Below are positions 8,071-14,952 of a stretch of DNA of 26,077 nt, piece by piece. The DNA is from a virus. Location: positions 1 to 26,077 of IMG/VR virus record IMGVR_UViG_3300010151_000131. One strand, written 5' to 3'. Position numbers and translations under genes: made by a program. The stretch's first letter is position 1. Each line of letters opens with the position of its first letter. The notes below the pieces were generated by a model. That model searched no databases. It was not told the origin of the DNA and worked only from the letters and a program-made list of their open reading frames with translations.

Positions 8071-9624
8071 TTAAGTCTTTATAAAGATCAAAATGGGTTC
8101 AAATTTTTGTTTCGAAATGTTAATTGATTTTTCGTTCTTTTTAGAGAAATGGTCGCGACCAATCATTAATCTTAATTCTTCTTGTAAAATAAACCCAGCA
8201 TTAAGTGCCGTTGATATAATTGTTTCCTTATGTTTATGGCTTATATTAATAACCATAATGCCATTTTGTTTTAGAAAACTATGTGCAGTTAAAAATGTTG
8301 GTAAAAGATAATTTTTAACCCATACCTCAAGTGTATTATGATCTCGCCAACATTGACCTGGTTCATCAAAATATTGTTCAGTATCAAAATATGGTGGGCT
8401 TGTAAAAACTAAATCACCTACATTGTTATCCAGTTTTAATGTTTCACTACCCATATTATGTAATATAATATCACCATCAAACATATTCGCTTGATGTATT
8501 TCATTTTTTAGTTGTGTTAAGTTTTCGAACGTTTCCTTTGCTGGATCGGTACCAATATATTTTCCGTTTTGGCATGCCGCAACAAACGCTAACATTCTTG
8601 CACCAAAACCCATTGAAGGATCCCAAACAATAGGCTTAAGGATATTATCGCAATATTTTGTATATATGTGGTACGCAACTGTTGGCTTAAACCATGATAC
8701 AGAGGCACGCTGTACAACAAACCCACGAACTAAATTAAATGGCGATATATCAAACGTCTCATTTCCCGTCCATTTTGTACCATCATCAAGTATGTATGTG
8801 TAATCTTTTGAATTGTTCAAGCCTAGACGATAATCAATGACCTTCCCAAAGCGACGTGTATTAAACCATAGCTTTGCGGGGCCCTTGTTAACATTCCAAT
8901 ATGACGTAAAAATTGACTTAAGATAATCATTGCCGATTCTTGTTAATGATGATATGTCATTATGGGTTAAATCGACTTTTCTTTCCCGTAACTTGGATAT
9001 TACTGACACTATTGTATCTTTTGTGGGATGCCGCCACCACCCATAGGTTCTAACATATTCTTGAAAAAATGTTATTAATACCGGTTTTAATATTGTTTCT
9101 GTATATTTTTTTCCTGGACCTTGTAGTGTTTCATCATTTAAACGTATTAATCTTGACCGGGTTATCAATGATTGTTTCGTTGTTTTAAACTGAAACATGC
9201 CATCTTTTTTGATATCACCATCAATTTGGGCATAATATGATATATCGATAAGATCTTTAATTGTTGAGGCGTTTTTAAGCTTTTGTTTATTCTCAATAGA
9301 CGTCTTAATTCGAATAATACTTTTTCCGGCATTAAGTGCTAACCGATTTTTAAGCATATCATTTGCCATATTGTTTATTTGTTGACTTGTAAAGTTGTTT
9401 ATTTTATCTTGGGCATGCCAATAAACATTATTAAATTCTATTAACAAATTATGGCTTGGAATGTTGACGTCATAACATTTTAAATAACCGTCTACATTTA
9501 ACCAATAATTATTAGTTATTATTAGATTTGGAAATTGACAACTTAATATTTTATAAAAGGTAACCTCTAATATTTCGTAATAAGCAACCCCATGTTTTCT
9601 TTTCTTAACTGTATTTTGTTCCAT
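8071..9624 (-). CDS. Fusion: Vsr/EDxHD-type nuclease + SPPY DNA methyltransferase
   Basis: 517 aa in three parts. Residues ~40-115 look like the Vsr-like nuclease domain of EDxHD homing endonucleases: YDVNIPSHNLLIEFNNVYWH gives D52, E63 and H70, followed by the usual K-x-x-L-A-x-x-x-G-x-x-x-I-R-I block (LKNRLALNAGKSIIRIK). Residues ~195-262 (WWRHPTKDTIVSVISKLRER, then a SYWNV..GPAKLWFNTRRFG end) resemble the small DNA-binding repeats attached to homing nucleases. Residues ~330-500 are an amino-methyltransferase: motif I DPSMGFG (335-341, SAM binding), GTDPA (358-362), and motif IV TSPPYF (408-413), typical of N4-cytosine or N6-adenine enzymes. I use the ATG at 9624; a TTG at 9636 is less likely, and the SD is weak. 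The gene is clearly AT-rich beside the capsid gene, and has its own promoter. It could modify or cut DNA, or be mobile. Specificity cannot be read. Confidence 0.85.
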   Translation of the reverse strand: MEQNTVKKRKHGVAYYEILEVTFYKILSCQFPNLIITNNYWLNVDGYLKCYDVNIPSHNLLIEFNNVYWHAQDKINNFTSQQINNMANDMLKNRLALNAGKSIIRIKTSIENKQKLKNASTIKDLIDISYYAQIDGDIKKDGMFQFKTTKQSLITRSRLIRLNDETLQGPGKKYTETILKPVLITFFQEYVRTYGWWRHPTKDTIVSVISKLRERKVDLTHNDISSLTRIGNDYLKSIFTSYWNVNKGPAKLWFNTRRFGKVIDYRLGLNNSKDYTYILDDGTKWTGNETFDISPFNLVRGFVVQRASVSWFKPTVAYHIYTKYCDNILKPIVWDPSMGFGARMLAFVAACQNGKYIGTDPAKETFENLTQLKNEIHQANMFDGDIILHNMGSETLKLDNNVGDLVFTSPPYFDTEQYFDEPGQCWRDHNTLEVWVKNYLLPTFLTAHSFLKQNGIMVINISHKHKETIISTALNAGFILQEELRLMIGRDHFSKKNEKSINISKQKFEPILIFIKT

Positions 9625-9669
9625 TACAACAACCAATATCTTAAGTTTAAAATTACCCTATTTTAATAT

Positions 9670-9698
9670 ATTATATATTGGTTACAATGCATTTTCAA
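9670..9698 (-). promoter_or_regulatory. Sigma70-type promoter for the nuclease-methyltransferase gene
   Basis: Minus strand: -35 TTGAAA (9698-9693), a spacer of exactly 17 bp, and a consensus -10 TATAAT (9675-9670). Transcription would start near 9663, about 40 nt before the ATG at 9624. It lies after the capsid terminator and before the gene, in a non-coding stretch. It is the only close match to the host consensus I found in the window. Confidence 0.72.
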
Positions 9699-9719
9699 TA
9701 TACACACATAGTATGTCCT

Positions 9720-9760
9720 ACAAACAAAATGTGGGGATCATGGTTGCCCATGATCCCCAC
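9720..9760 (-). terminator. Strong terminator after the major capsid gene
   Basis: A perfect 13-bp stem (GTGGGGATCATGG / CCATGATCCCCAC) with a TTGC tetraloop lies at 9731-9760. On the minus strand it is followed by ATTTTGTTTGT. It sits 27 nt after the capsid stop. The stem is symmetric and could act in both directions, but the T-rich tail is on the minus-strand side. Confidence 0.9.
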
Positions 9761-9787
9761 AATATCACACTTAAGTAATATATACGT

Positions 9788-11713
9788 TTAAATGACGTTC
9801 ATATCAAGGATAGTAACAGTACCATAGAAGTCGGCGCGGACCAGCTTCTTACCATACCTTGTCATCACACCCTTACGTGGTGTGAAGTCTTCAGGCGCGA
9901 AGACGGTAGGAGTGACGATAAGTGGCACATATGGAGCATACACATACCCAGTTTCAAGGTAAGACCCACCTTTGTACCCAACAAGAACCTTGTTGCGTGG
10001 AAAGTAGGGATCCTTATAAACCGTGAATCGATTAGAAAGAGTACCAGCCTTCTCGGCACCAACATTAAATGGTGTAGCAACCTGGCCGTCAGCATTAAGG
10101 CTCAGAGTTGGTCGGTAATAAACCGAAGACTCGAGAATTGTTGCAACGTCCGGACCAACCACCATGAAGTTAGCGGATCCCCGAAGAGTCTTACGATGAA
10201 TGGTATTACCCACATCAATGCAAGTCTCAATCAAAGTCTCATACCAATCCCGAACAGTACCTGTGAAGGCCGGCCCTGGGGCTGTTGCACTAGAAGCCAG
10301 AATCTCCGTACCAGTCGCCCGATTAACGAATTTACCAGGCGCCCGTGACCAATAATAATTGGCACCGGATGCACCGAGCAGAAGGTCGTTAAGGATCTCA
10401 CGATCGATTTCCAACGCAATCTGCGAAGAAAGAATCTGTGTAAGTTCAACTTCAGCGTCGAGGCTATGATAGGCATTAAGGTCTTGAGCCAGTTCAGGTG
10501 ACCAACGGGCTCGTAACTTACGAGTGTCCGCAGTAACCGGAATGGATTCAACCTTAATATCAATCTCAGGAATCTCAGGTGATGGTGTCGTACCCAGATC
10601 AGATTCGAACGTAGGAATAACCAAGGTCTCGCCATTAGTTGACGTGAAGGTCGAATCCTGAACATAAGAAAGTGACACCGTACCCGCGGCGGTCGCGGCG
10701 GCGTTGGTACCAGATACAATAAACAGAATCCCATAATCATTCGATGTTGCAACATTAGTAATTGTTGACACCGGTGTAATACCTGTGACAGAGGCCCCTG
10801 AAGCGCCAGAAGGTGTAACCTGAACCAACTGGTTGAGTCGGCGAATATTAATCAGATTTGAACCTTGACCCTGAAGATTTGTAGAGACCGAACCATATGG
10901 TGTACCAGACGTTGCGAACACACCTATTTCTTTTACAGCAGTATAATCAATAGGTTTCGACGAAGCACTCACCGCATTGGCTTGTACCACAATTGCGGTG
11001 TAGCTATTGGCTGTGGACGCCGCGCCGTTTGCACCTTCGATTAAAGTTGTCAGTGTAGGGTCAAACTGAATTAACATGCCATCCGCACCGGTTGCATGCA
11101 AGGTTTCCCCAACATTCATTGCAGTACCTCCGGCAAACGCGCCAGAGGTCATCAGCGTCCCAGCATTCCAGCCGCTCGACAGACTCGCCGCATAGACACG
11201 AGAATATCCCGCACCAGCAAGGTCGTACATACCACCGGCCTGTGTCGCACCGGTTTGAACCGACTTACCAGCAGGGTTGCCATATATGGATGACCCACTA
11301 TTATACGTTGCATTATCAGCACCAGCCGACGATGCGCCCACCGCTGTACCATATGTGTAATCGATATAGAAGAGCAAGCCAGCAGGCAGGCTCATTGGTT
11401 GCACAGATACAATTTCATTAGCGACAAGACCGCCGAACACTCGACGAACAATCGGGAATGCAATATTACTGAACCCGCCAAGATCACCAGATGCCGTACC
11501 ATTGCCGCCGCCGGTACCAACGGTGGAACTCTCGCGAAGGGCCTGAGCCGCTTGGTTTTCCATAAGCACGGCCATGTTTTCGCGCTTCTGACCTTTAAGG
11601 CCTCGAAGCAAACCTGACCGGGACCACTTTTCAACAAGGCGGTCATTGTGCTTACCAAGGTGCCGTTGCCGGATCCCTTCGGTAAGCGAATTTAATCTAA
11701 AATCACGTGACAT
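9788..11713 (-). CDS. Major capsid protein, gp23-like
   Basis: 641-aa major head protein of the T4 gp23 type (HK97 fold in this family). The N-terminal region (MSRDFRLNSLTEGIRQRH, LVEKWSRSGLL) and the block GGFSNIAFPIVRRVFGGLVA, then NEIVSVQPMSLPAGLLFYID, are hallmarks of gp23. A gp21-type cleavage site, LRE61/S62, sits close to the T4 site (E65/A66) and would remove a ~61-residue propeptide. Residues ~125-390 are rich in Ala/Gly/Ser/Thr and make it longer than T4 gp23 (521 aa), probably as an insertion domain. The C-terminal part (PEIDIKVESIPVTADTRKLR, ARWSPELAQDLNAYHSLDAE) is conserved in the family. The SD is AAGGAGA, 7 nt from the ATG. GC is much higher than in neighbours, fitting strong expression. 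Confidence 0.97.
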   Translation of the reverse strand: MSRDFRLNSLTEGIRQRHLGKHNDRLVEKWSRSGLLRGLKGQKRENMAVLMENQAAQALRESSTVGTGGGNGTASGDLGGFSNIAFPIVRRVFGGLVANEIVSVQPMSLPAGLLFYIDYTYGTAVGASSAGADNATYNSGSSIYGNPAGKSVQTGATQAGGMYDLAGAGYSRVYAASLSSGWNAGTLMTSGAFAGGTAMNVGETLHATGADGMLIQFDPTLTTLIEGANGAASTANSYTAIVVQANAVSASSKPIDYTAVKEIGVFATSGTPYGSVSTNLQGQGSNLINIRRLNQLVQVTPSGASGASVTGITPVSTITNVATSNDYGILFIVSGTNAAATAAGTVSLSYVQDSTFTSTNGETLVIPTFESDLGTTPSPEIPEIDIKVESIPVTADTRKLRARWSPELAQDLNAYHSLDAEVELTQILSSQIALEIDREILNDLLLGASGANYYWSRAPGKFVNRATGTEILASSATAPGPAFTGTVRDWYETLIETCIDVGNTIHRKTLRGSANFMVVGPDVATILESSVYYRPTLSLNADGQVATPFNVGAEKAGTLSNRFTVYKDPYFPRNKVLVGYKGGSYLETGYVYAPYVPLIVTPTVFAPEDFTPRKGVMTRYGKKLVRADFYGTVTILDMNVI

Positions 11714-11727
11714 AATGTCTTCTCCTT
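11714..11727 (-). promoter_or_regulatory. Strong Shine-Dalgarno of the capsid gene
   Basis: AAGGAGA (11727-11721) lies 7 nt before the ATG at 11713, inside the 32-nt gap after the scaffold stop. The same 7-mer, with 8 nt spacing, lies inside the scaffold ORF before codon 249. Confidence 0.8.
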
Positions 11728-11745
11728 AGGTATTAATATAGTTGG

Positions 11746-12612
11746 TTATTTTTTGTCCGAAGAAATTCCGGCCAAAGTTGCCCAACGATCCGCTAGCCCA
11801 ACACCCTCATTCAAGGTCTTAGCCCCTGACTGGGTTGTTGATTTTGACGATGAACCGCGGACCCGTCGTTTCGACTCACGAAGAACTTTACCTCGCCGTG
11901 ATGTAGATTTTGACAGGCTCTTATAAAGAAGCTTCGCTTCCCTAATTGTCTTCGCGCTATCAAGCGCTTCGACGATGGTCCGTTGCTGCCTCGCGCCCAG
12001 ATTTTTATTCTGAGTCAGCTTATTGGCATATAACAACTTCGCATTAAACAGGTTAACTTTCAAAAGTTGTTCCTGTAACTTGTAGATGATCGATTCTCTT
12101 CGATCAATTTTTTCATTCAAAGTACCATTAACTCTTTTTGCCGATTCATTGATTCTGGTTCGACGTGATCGCCGTGGGGCGGTGGTGGTTCGACGTGATC
12201 GCCGTAGGGCGGTGGTGGTTCGACGTGATCGCCGTGGGGCGGTGGTGGTTCGACGTGATCGCCGTGGGGCGACTGACATTAATGCCTGACGGAGTGCGGA
12301 TTCATCAATATCTAAGACAATATCATCATCTTCTTCTAATTCAAGTTCGAGTTCTTCCTCGTCAACGTCGAGTTCTTCCTCGTCAACGTCGAGTTCTTCC
12401 TCGTCAACGTCGAGTTCTTCCTCGTCAACGTCGAGTTCTTCTTCATCGACAAGTTCAACATCGAGCTCTAGGTCTTCAAGACCACGAATCAACTCTTCGT
12501 CCTCTTCGCCTTCACCGGAAAAAACCAGGGTTGCATCCAACTCTTCCAGTTCCTCTGTTTCATCCTGCTCGAAGAGTCGTGAAAAAACCCCTCTATTCAA
12601 ACGACGTGCCAT
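11746..12612 (-). CDS. Short, in-frame form: 288-aa gp22-like scaffold from internal ATG
   Basis: Starts at codon 249 of the long frame (MARRLNRGVFSRLFEQDE). AAGGAGA lies 8 nt upstream, as good as the capsid gene SD. Its 288 aa are close to T4 gp22 (269 aa), and very high charge fits a removable core. Sites of the gp21 type ((I/L)-x-E before A, S or G) cluster in it: long-form positions IDE352/S, INE404/S, IVE463/A, IRE473/A, LRE494/S and LNE517/G. T4 gp22 is known to be cut to small peptides by gp21 during maturation, so these fit. The DNA of this part is richer in GC than the upstream 248 codons, resembling the capsid gene. This is probably the main product; the long form would be an extension or a fused neighbour. 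Confidence 0.7.
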   Translation of the reverse strand: MARRLNRGVFSRLFEQDETEELEELDATLVFSGEGEEDEELIRGLEDLELDVELVDEEELDVDEEELDVDEEELDVDEEELDVDEEELELELEEDDDIVLDIDESALRQALMSVAPRRSRRTTTAPRRSRRTTTALRRSRRTTTAPRRSRRTRINESAKRVNGTLNEKIDRRESIIYKLQEQLLKVNLFNAKLLYANKLTQNKNLGARQQRTIVEALDSAKTIREAKLLYKSLSKSTSRRGKVLRESKRRVRGSSSKSTTQSGAKTLNEGVGLADRWATLAGISSDKK

Positions 12613-13356
12613 AATATTTATCTCCTTAAGTGTTTTTTCAATGTTACTACAAACCTGATTATTGTCAGACTCCTTAATAAGTATTGAGTCTCGTCTGATT
12701 TGTAACGCTTCTTTGAATAATAAGTTAAATTTTTGCGCAAAAAATATACATTGAGAATGATTTAAGCGCTCAATACGAATTCGTTCAAGTAATTTAAACC
12801 GTCGACGAATCCGCTTTAATCTTTGATTTAAGCCCTTTTTATTATATAATGAACTTTTTTCAACCAAAAATGCCAACGCTTTTAAATCTGCTTTTTCTAC
12901 CATTTCTTCTGTGTCTTCTTCTGCATCTTCTTCTGTTGTTTTCTCTTTGTCTAAAAGTAATTGCTTTGAATCACATTCTGAAAATTCTTCTTCCGTTTCA
13001 TCAGGTTCAGTTTCTACCTCAATCCATCCACGCAACCAAGCCTTATGTTTAGCTGAATCATTTTTAAGTGAATAAGGGTTTTGAGATTCATTAGATTCAT
13101 CCGCCAAGAACGCCTTAGCAGCTTGAATACCTAGTGAATACGCATGTGAAATATTCTCATTATCACGAAGTTGATTTTGCCATGAACTAGACCATAAATC
13201 ACCTGATTCATTAACATCACCAAAAATCTCTTCTTCAACCATTTTTTTAATCTGAGGTGTAAAAGATTTAATGATATTGTTCTTTGCAACCTCTTCGGCC
13301 ATACGTCTTAGGTTTTTTGCGTCCAATATTGCTAGCTCATACATTGATTGTGACAT
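11746..13356 (-). CDS. Long form of prohead scaffold ORF: N-terminal RMF-like region + gp22-like core
   Basis: 536-aa frame ending 32 nt before the capsid gene, where T4 has gp22, the main prohead core protein. Residues 71-113 (HAYSLGIQAAKAFLADE, SQNPYSL, AWLRGW) match the spaced pattern of ribosome modulation factor: an aromatic-x-x-G-x-x-A helix, NPY, then W-x-x-G-W. Residues 117-155 are very acidic; 170-245 are basic and helical. From residue 249 the protein is gp22-like: acidic repeats (DVDEEEL), basic repeats (RRSRRTTTAP), a helical stretch, and a Ser/Arg-rich end. The start at 13356 has its own SD (TAGGA, 6-7 nt). Whether the full length is made, or only two separate proteins once existed, cannot be told; base composition shifts at codon 249. 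Confidence 0.75.
   Translation of the reverse strand: MSQSMYELAILDAKNLRRMAEEVAKNNIIKSFTPQIKKMVEEEIFGDVNESGDLWSSSWQNQLRDNENISHAYSLGIQAAKAFLADESNESQNPYSLKNDSAKHKAWLRGWIEVETEPDETEEEFSECDSKQLLLDKEKTTEEDAEEDTEEMVEKADLKALAFLVEKSSLYNKKGLNQRLKRIRRRFKLLERIRIERLNHSQCIFFAQKFNLLFKEALQIRRDSILIKESDNNQVCSNIEKTLKEINIMARRLNRGVFSRLFEQDETEELEELDATLVFSGEGEEDEELIRGLEDLELDVELVDEEELDVDEEELDVDEEELDVDEEELDVDEEELELELEEDDDIVLDIDESALRQALMSVAPRRSRRTTTAPRRSRRTTTALRRSRRTTTAPRRSRRTRINESAKRVNGTLNEKIDRRESIIYKLQEQLLKVNLFNAKLLYANKLTQNKNLGARQQRTIVEALDSAKTIREAKLLYKSLSKSTSRRGKVLRESKRRVRGSSSKSTTQSGAKTLNEGVGLADRWATLAGISSDKK
12151..12270 (-). repeat. Four 30-bp tandem repeats coding a basic array
   Basis: Four units of 30 bp end to end; units two to four are nearly identical (one base differs in one unit) and the first is changed only over its first six bases. 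Each encodes RRSRRTTT plus two residues, giving a strongly basic array in the scaffold protein. There are no spacers, so it is not a CRISPR. Confidence 0.93.
12358..12441 (-). repeat. Four perfect 21-bp tandem repeats coding an acidic array
   Basis: Four identical 21-bp units encode DEEELDV each, with partial copies on both sides, forming an acidic stretch at residues ~304-340 of the long scaffold form. Perfect identity at synonymous positions points to recent slippage or recombination. Confidence 0.93.
12613..12627 (-). promoter_or_regulatory. Internal Shine-Dalgarno inside the scaffold ORF
   Basis: AAGGAGA (12627-12621) lies 8 nt before an in-frame ATG at 12612. The bases are read as codons L-K-E-I-N-I in the long frame, with no stop between. 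It predicts internal initiation of the 288-aa scaffold. Confidence 0.75.
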
Positions 13357-13419
13357 GTTTATTCCTACGTTACAAATATTATAAAAATAAATATCATAAA
13401 ATAACGCTAAATGCCCTGA

Positions 13420-13956
13420 TTATTCGTGATATATTTTTTCTTTTGCCAATATTTTTCGTATAAATTGCCTGATTGTAGCGTCTTCATGATCTAAAAAATC
13501 AGTAAGCCTATACTTAAGGGGCGTTTCTTCATCTGTTTTTGGTGCTCGTGACCACCCTCTTTTTGTTCCTGTTGGGCGAACTGCGGAACGAAAATCACCG
13601 GTCGATGAACCAATGTTAATGGGCATGGTCAAAACCGCAGGATCTTTATCTTCCATATATGCACTACGTTTTTCACTTAATTTTGTAAAACTATAACGAT
13701 CAGTCTTTCCATCGGCATATGGATCAGTGACTTGAACAAACCGACGAGTACGCACATTAATCCCAATCGGTATGTCATCAAGCTCAATATCGTTTATCTC
13801 TTCCGAATCCTCAACTTCCTCATCCGTCATAGAATAAGGGTATGCTGATCCTTTAATTTTGGGTTTTGTAAATTTGAGACTCGATCGGCCGTGGCCAAGA
13901 TCACTACGTGAATCCAGACCAGATGTTGCCCCATAATTACGACGGGATCGTGACAT
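13420..13956 (-). CDS. Hypothetical 178-aa head-region protein
   Basis: Unknown function. It has a basic, Ser/Arg/Gly-rich start (MSRSRRNYGATSGLDSRSDL), an acidic segment near residues 44-62 (DEEVEDSEEINDIELDDIP), a middle with probable beta strands (GINVRTRRFVQVTDPYADG), and a helical C-terminus (LTDFLDHEDATIRQFIRKIL). No known motif is seen. It lies between the prohead protease and the scaffold, where small prohead or head proteins are usual. The start overlaps the stop of the preceding gene by 1 nt (TAATG), implying coupled translation; GAG lies upstream. Confidence 0.75.
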   Translation of the reverse strand: MSRSRRNYGATSGLDSRSDLGHGRSSLKFTKPKIKGSAYPYSMTDEEVEDSEEINDIELDDIPIGINVRTRRFVQVTDPYADGKTDRYSFTKLSEKRSAYMEDKDPAVLTMPINIGSSTGDFRSAVRPTGTKRGWSRAPKTDEETPLKYRLTDFLDHEDATIRQFIRKILAKEKIYHE

Positions 13957-14444
13957 TATTGTATCTCACTAGTCCCCAACCCATAACTGCCTAATGTTGC
14001 AATTGCAATTTGTTTAGTTGTTGTTGCGGGATTTGTCACCGATCCAATGCCAGTGCCGTATGTATTAGAAGGGGTTCGACCAAAGCCGTCAGGGGCCTTA
14101 GGTAAATCTTTGGGGTCTTGACTTCCTTCACCAGGTGATGCAGGGTTTGGTACCCATGGTGATGCCGGCAGACCTTCAGCGCCGGTCTTAACATCTTGAT
14201 CGGGAGCAGAAACACCACTATCTAAACCGGTAAAATCACGATCAAATGTTGGAAGACCCAAACCATTCTGCACCACACCTTGAAGCAATTCTTCATTGCC
14301 TTGTGCCTGTACACTATCTCTTGTCATTGTCCCATTATGAATAGGAGACCCAGGAAACAACTCCCCCATCAACGTGGTATCGCTAGATCCCATGCCTAGT
14401 TTACCGGCAACAATATTAACAGTTGTTTGTTTAACGCTAGACAT
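13956..14444 (-). CDS. Hypothetical Pro/Gly/Ser-rich 162-aa protein
   Basis: Unknown function. The composition is rich in Gly, Pro, Ser, Thr and Asp, with little predicted helix (for example SPWVPNPASPGEGSQDPKDL), so it is probably extended or disordered. The N-terminus (MSSVKQTTVNIVAGKLGMGS) could form one short strand or helix. It has an AGGA SD about 9 nt before the ATG. It lies downstream of the protease gene and upstream of the 178-aa gene, overlapping it by 1 nt. Context suggests a head or prohead component, but nothing in the sequence proves this. Confidence 0.72.
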   Translation of the reverse strand: MSSVKQTTVNIVAGKLGMGSSDTTLMGELFPGSPIHNGTMTRDSVQAQGNEELLQGVVQNGLGLPTFDRDFTGLDSGVSAPDQDVKTGAEGLPASPWVPNPASPGEGSQDPKDLPKAPDGFGRTPSNTYGTGIGSVTNPATTTKQIAIATLGSYGLGTSEIQ

Positions 14445-14487
14445 TTTGTTTTATCCTATTCTCTTTTAAAGGGTTAACACAGCTTTT

Positions 14488-14952
14488 TTACGTCTTTGAA
14501 TCCTTTCCACTATAAGTATGGTCTTGTTCAAGCTTAAGACGATCAGAGTTTGGTAGATTTTTAAATGCCATTGATTCCCATGATGACACATTAATCCCAA
14601 TATTATTAAGTGAGTCCAAAGAAACACCTGAATCGGCTTTTAAACTTGTCTCATCTTGTGAAGAAAAGGTGGTTCTTGCGGTATCCTCAAATAAAGATCT
14701 CATCATTGGATCACTAGTTATATTTTTTGCCAACGCTGATATACGTTTATTTTGAGTTGCCTCGGTTGTTGTAGCTAATATTTTTTCATCTTGTTTTTGA
14801 ATCCGATTTCGACGGGTACGGCTTGGGTCTAGACAACGTTCTGTCATCATAGGCGATATATCGCTACCAATATTTCCTATCCCTTCCTGAAGAATCTCAA
14901 CCAAACACTCTTTAACAAGGCCTTTTAACATTTTACGTGATATTTTTGCCAT
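14488..14952 (-). CDS. Hypothetical 154-aa protein with possible prohead targeting peptide
   Basis: Unknown function. The N-terminus (MAKISRKMLKGLVKECLVEI) forms an amphipathic helix ending in LQE23/G24, a match to the (I/L)-x-E cleavage motif of T4-type prohead proteases. T4 internal proteins carry similar short N-terminal targeting peptides removed by gp21, so this may be an internal head protein (inference). The rest is polar and low in hydrophobic residues. Three ATGs are close together (14961, 14955, 14952); the AGGA SD best suits 14955 or 14952, and I use 14952 (8 nt spacing). The start overlaps the protease stop (TGATG), so the genes are coupled. Confidence 0.72.
   Translation of the reverse strand: MAKISRKMLKGLVKECLVEILQEGIGNIGSDISPMMTERCLDPSRTRRNRIQKQDEKILATTTEATQNKRISALAKNITSDPMMRSLFEDTARTTFSSQDETSLKADSGVSLDSLNNIGINVSSWESMAFKNLPNSDRLKLEQDHTYSGKDSKT

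Noticed and set aside
11092-11421. Plus-strand open frame of 109 codons within the capsid gene
   Set aside because: His/Gln/Arg-rich shadow of the GC-rich capsid gene.
12151-12270. CRISPR-like array
   Set aside because: Repeats are directly joined, in frame, without spacers, and code for the scaffold.
12165-12614. Plus-strand 149-codon frame with WW/RQRR repeats
   Set aside because: Repeat pattern is only the reverse reading of the scaffold tandem repeats.
13378-13383. TATAAT on the minus strand before the long scaffold ORF
   Set aside because: No -35 resembling TTGACA at 16-18 bp; too weak to call a promoter.
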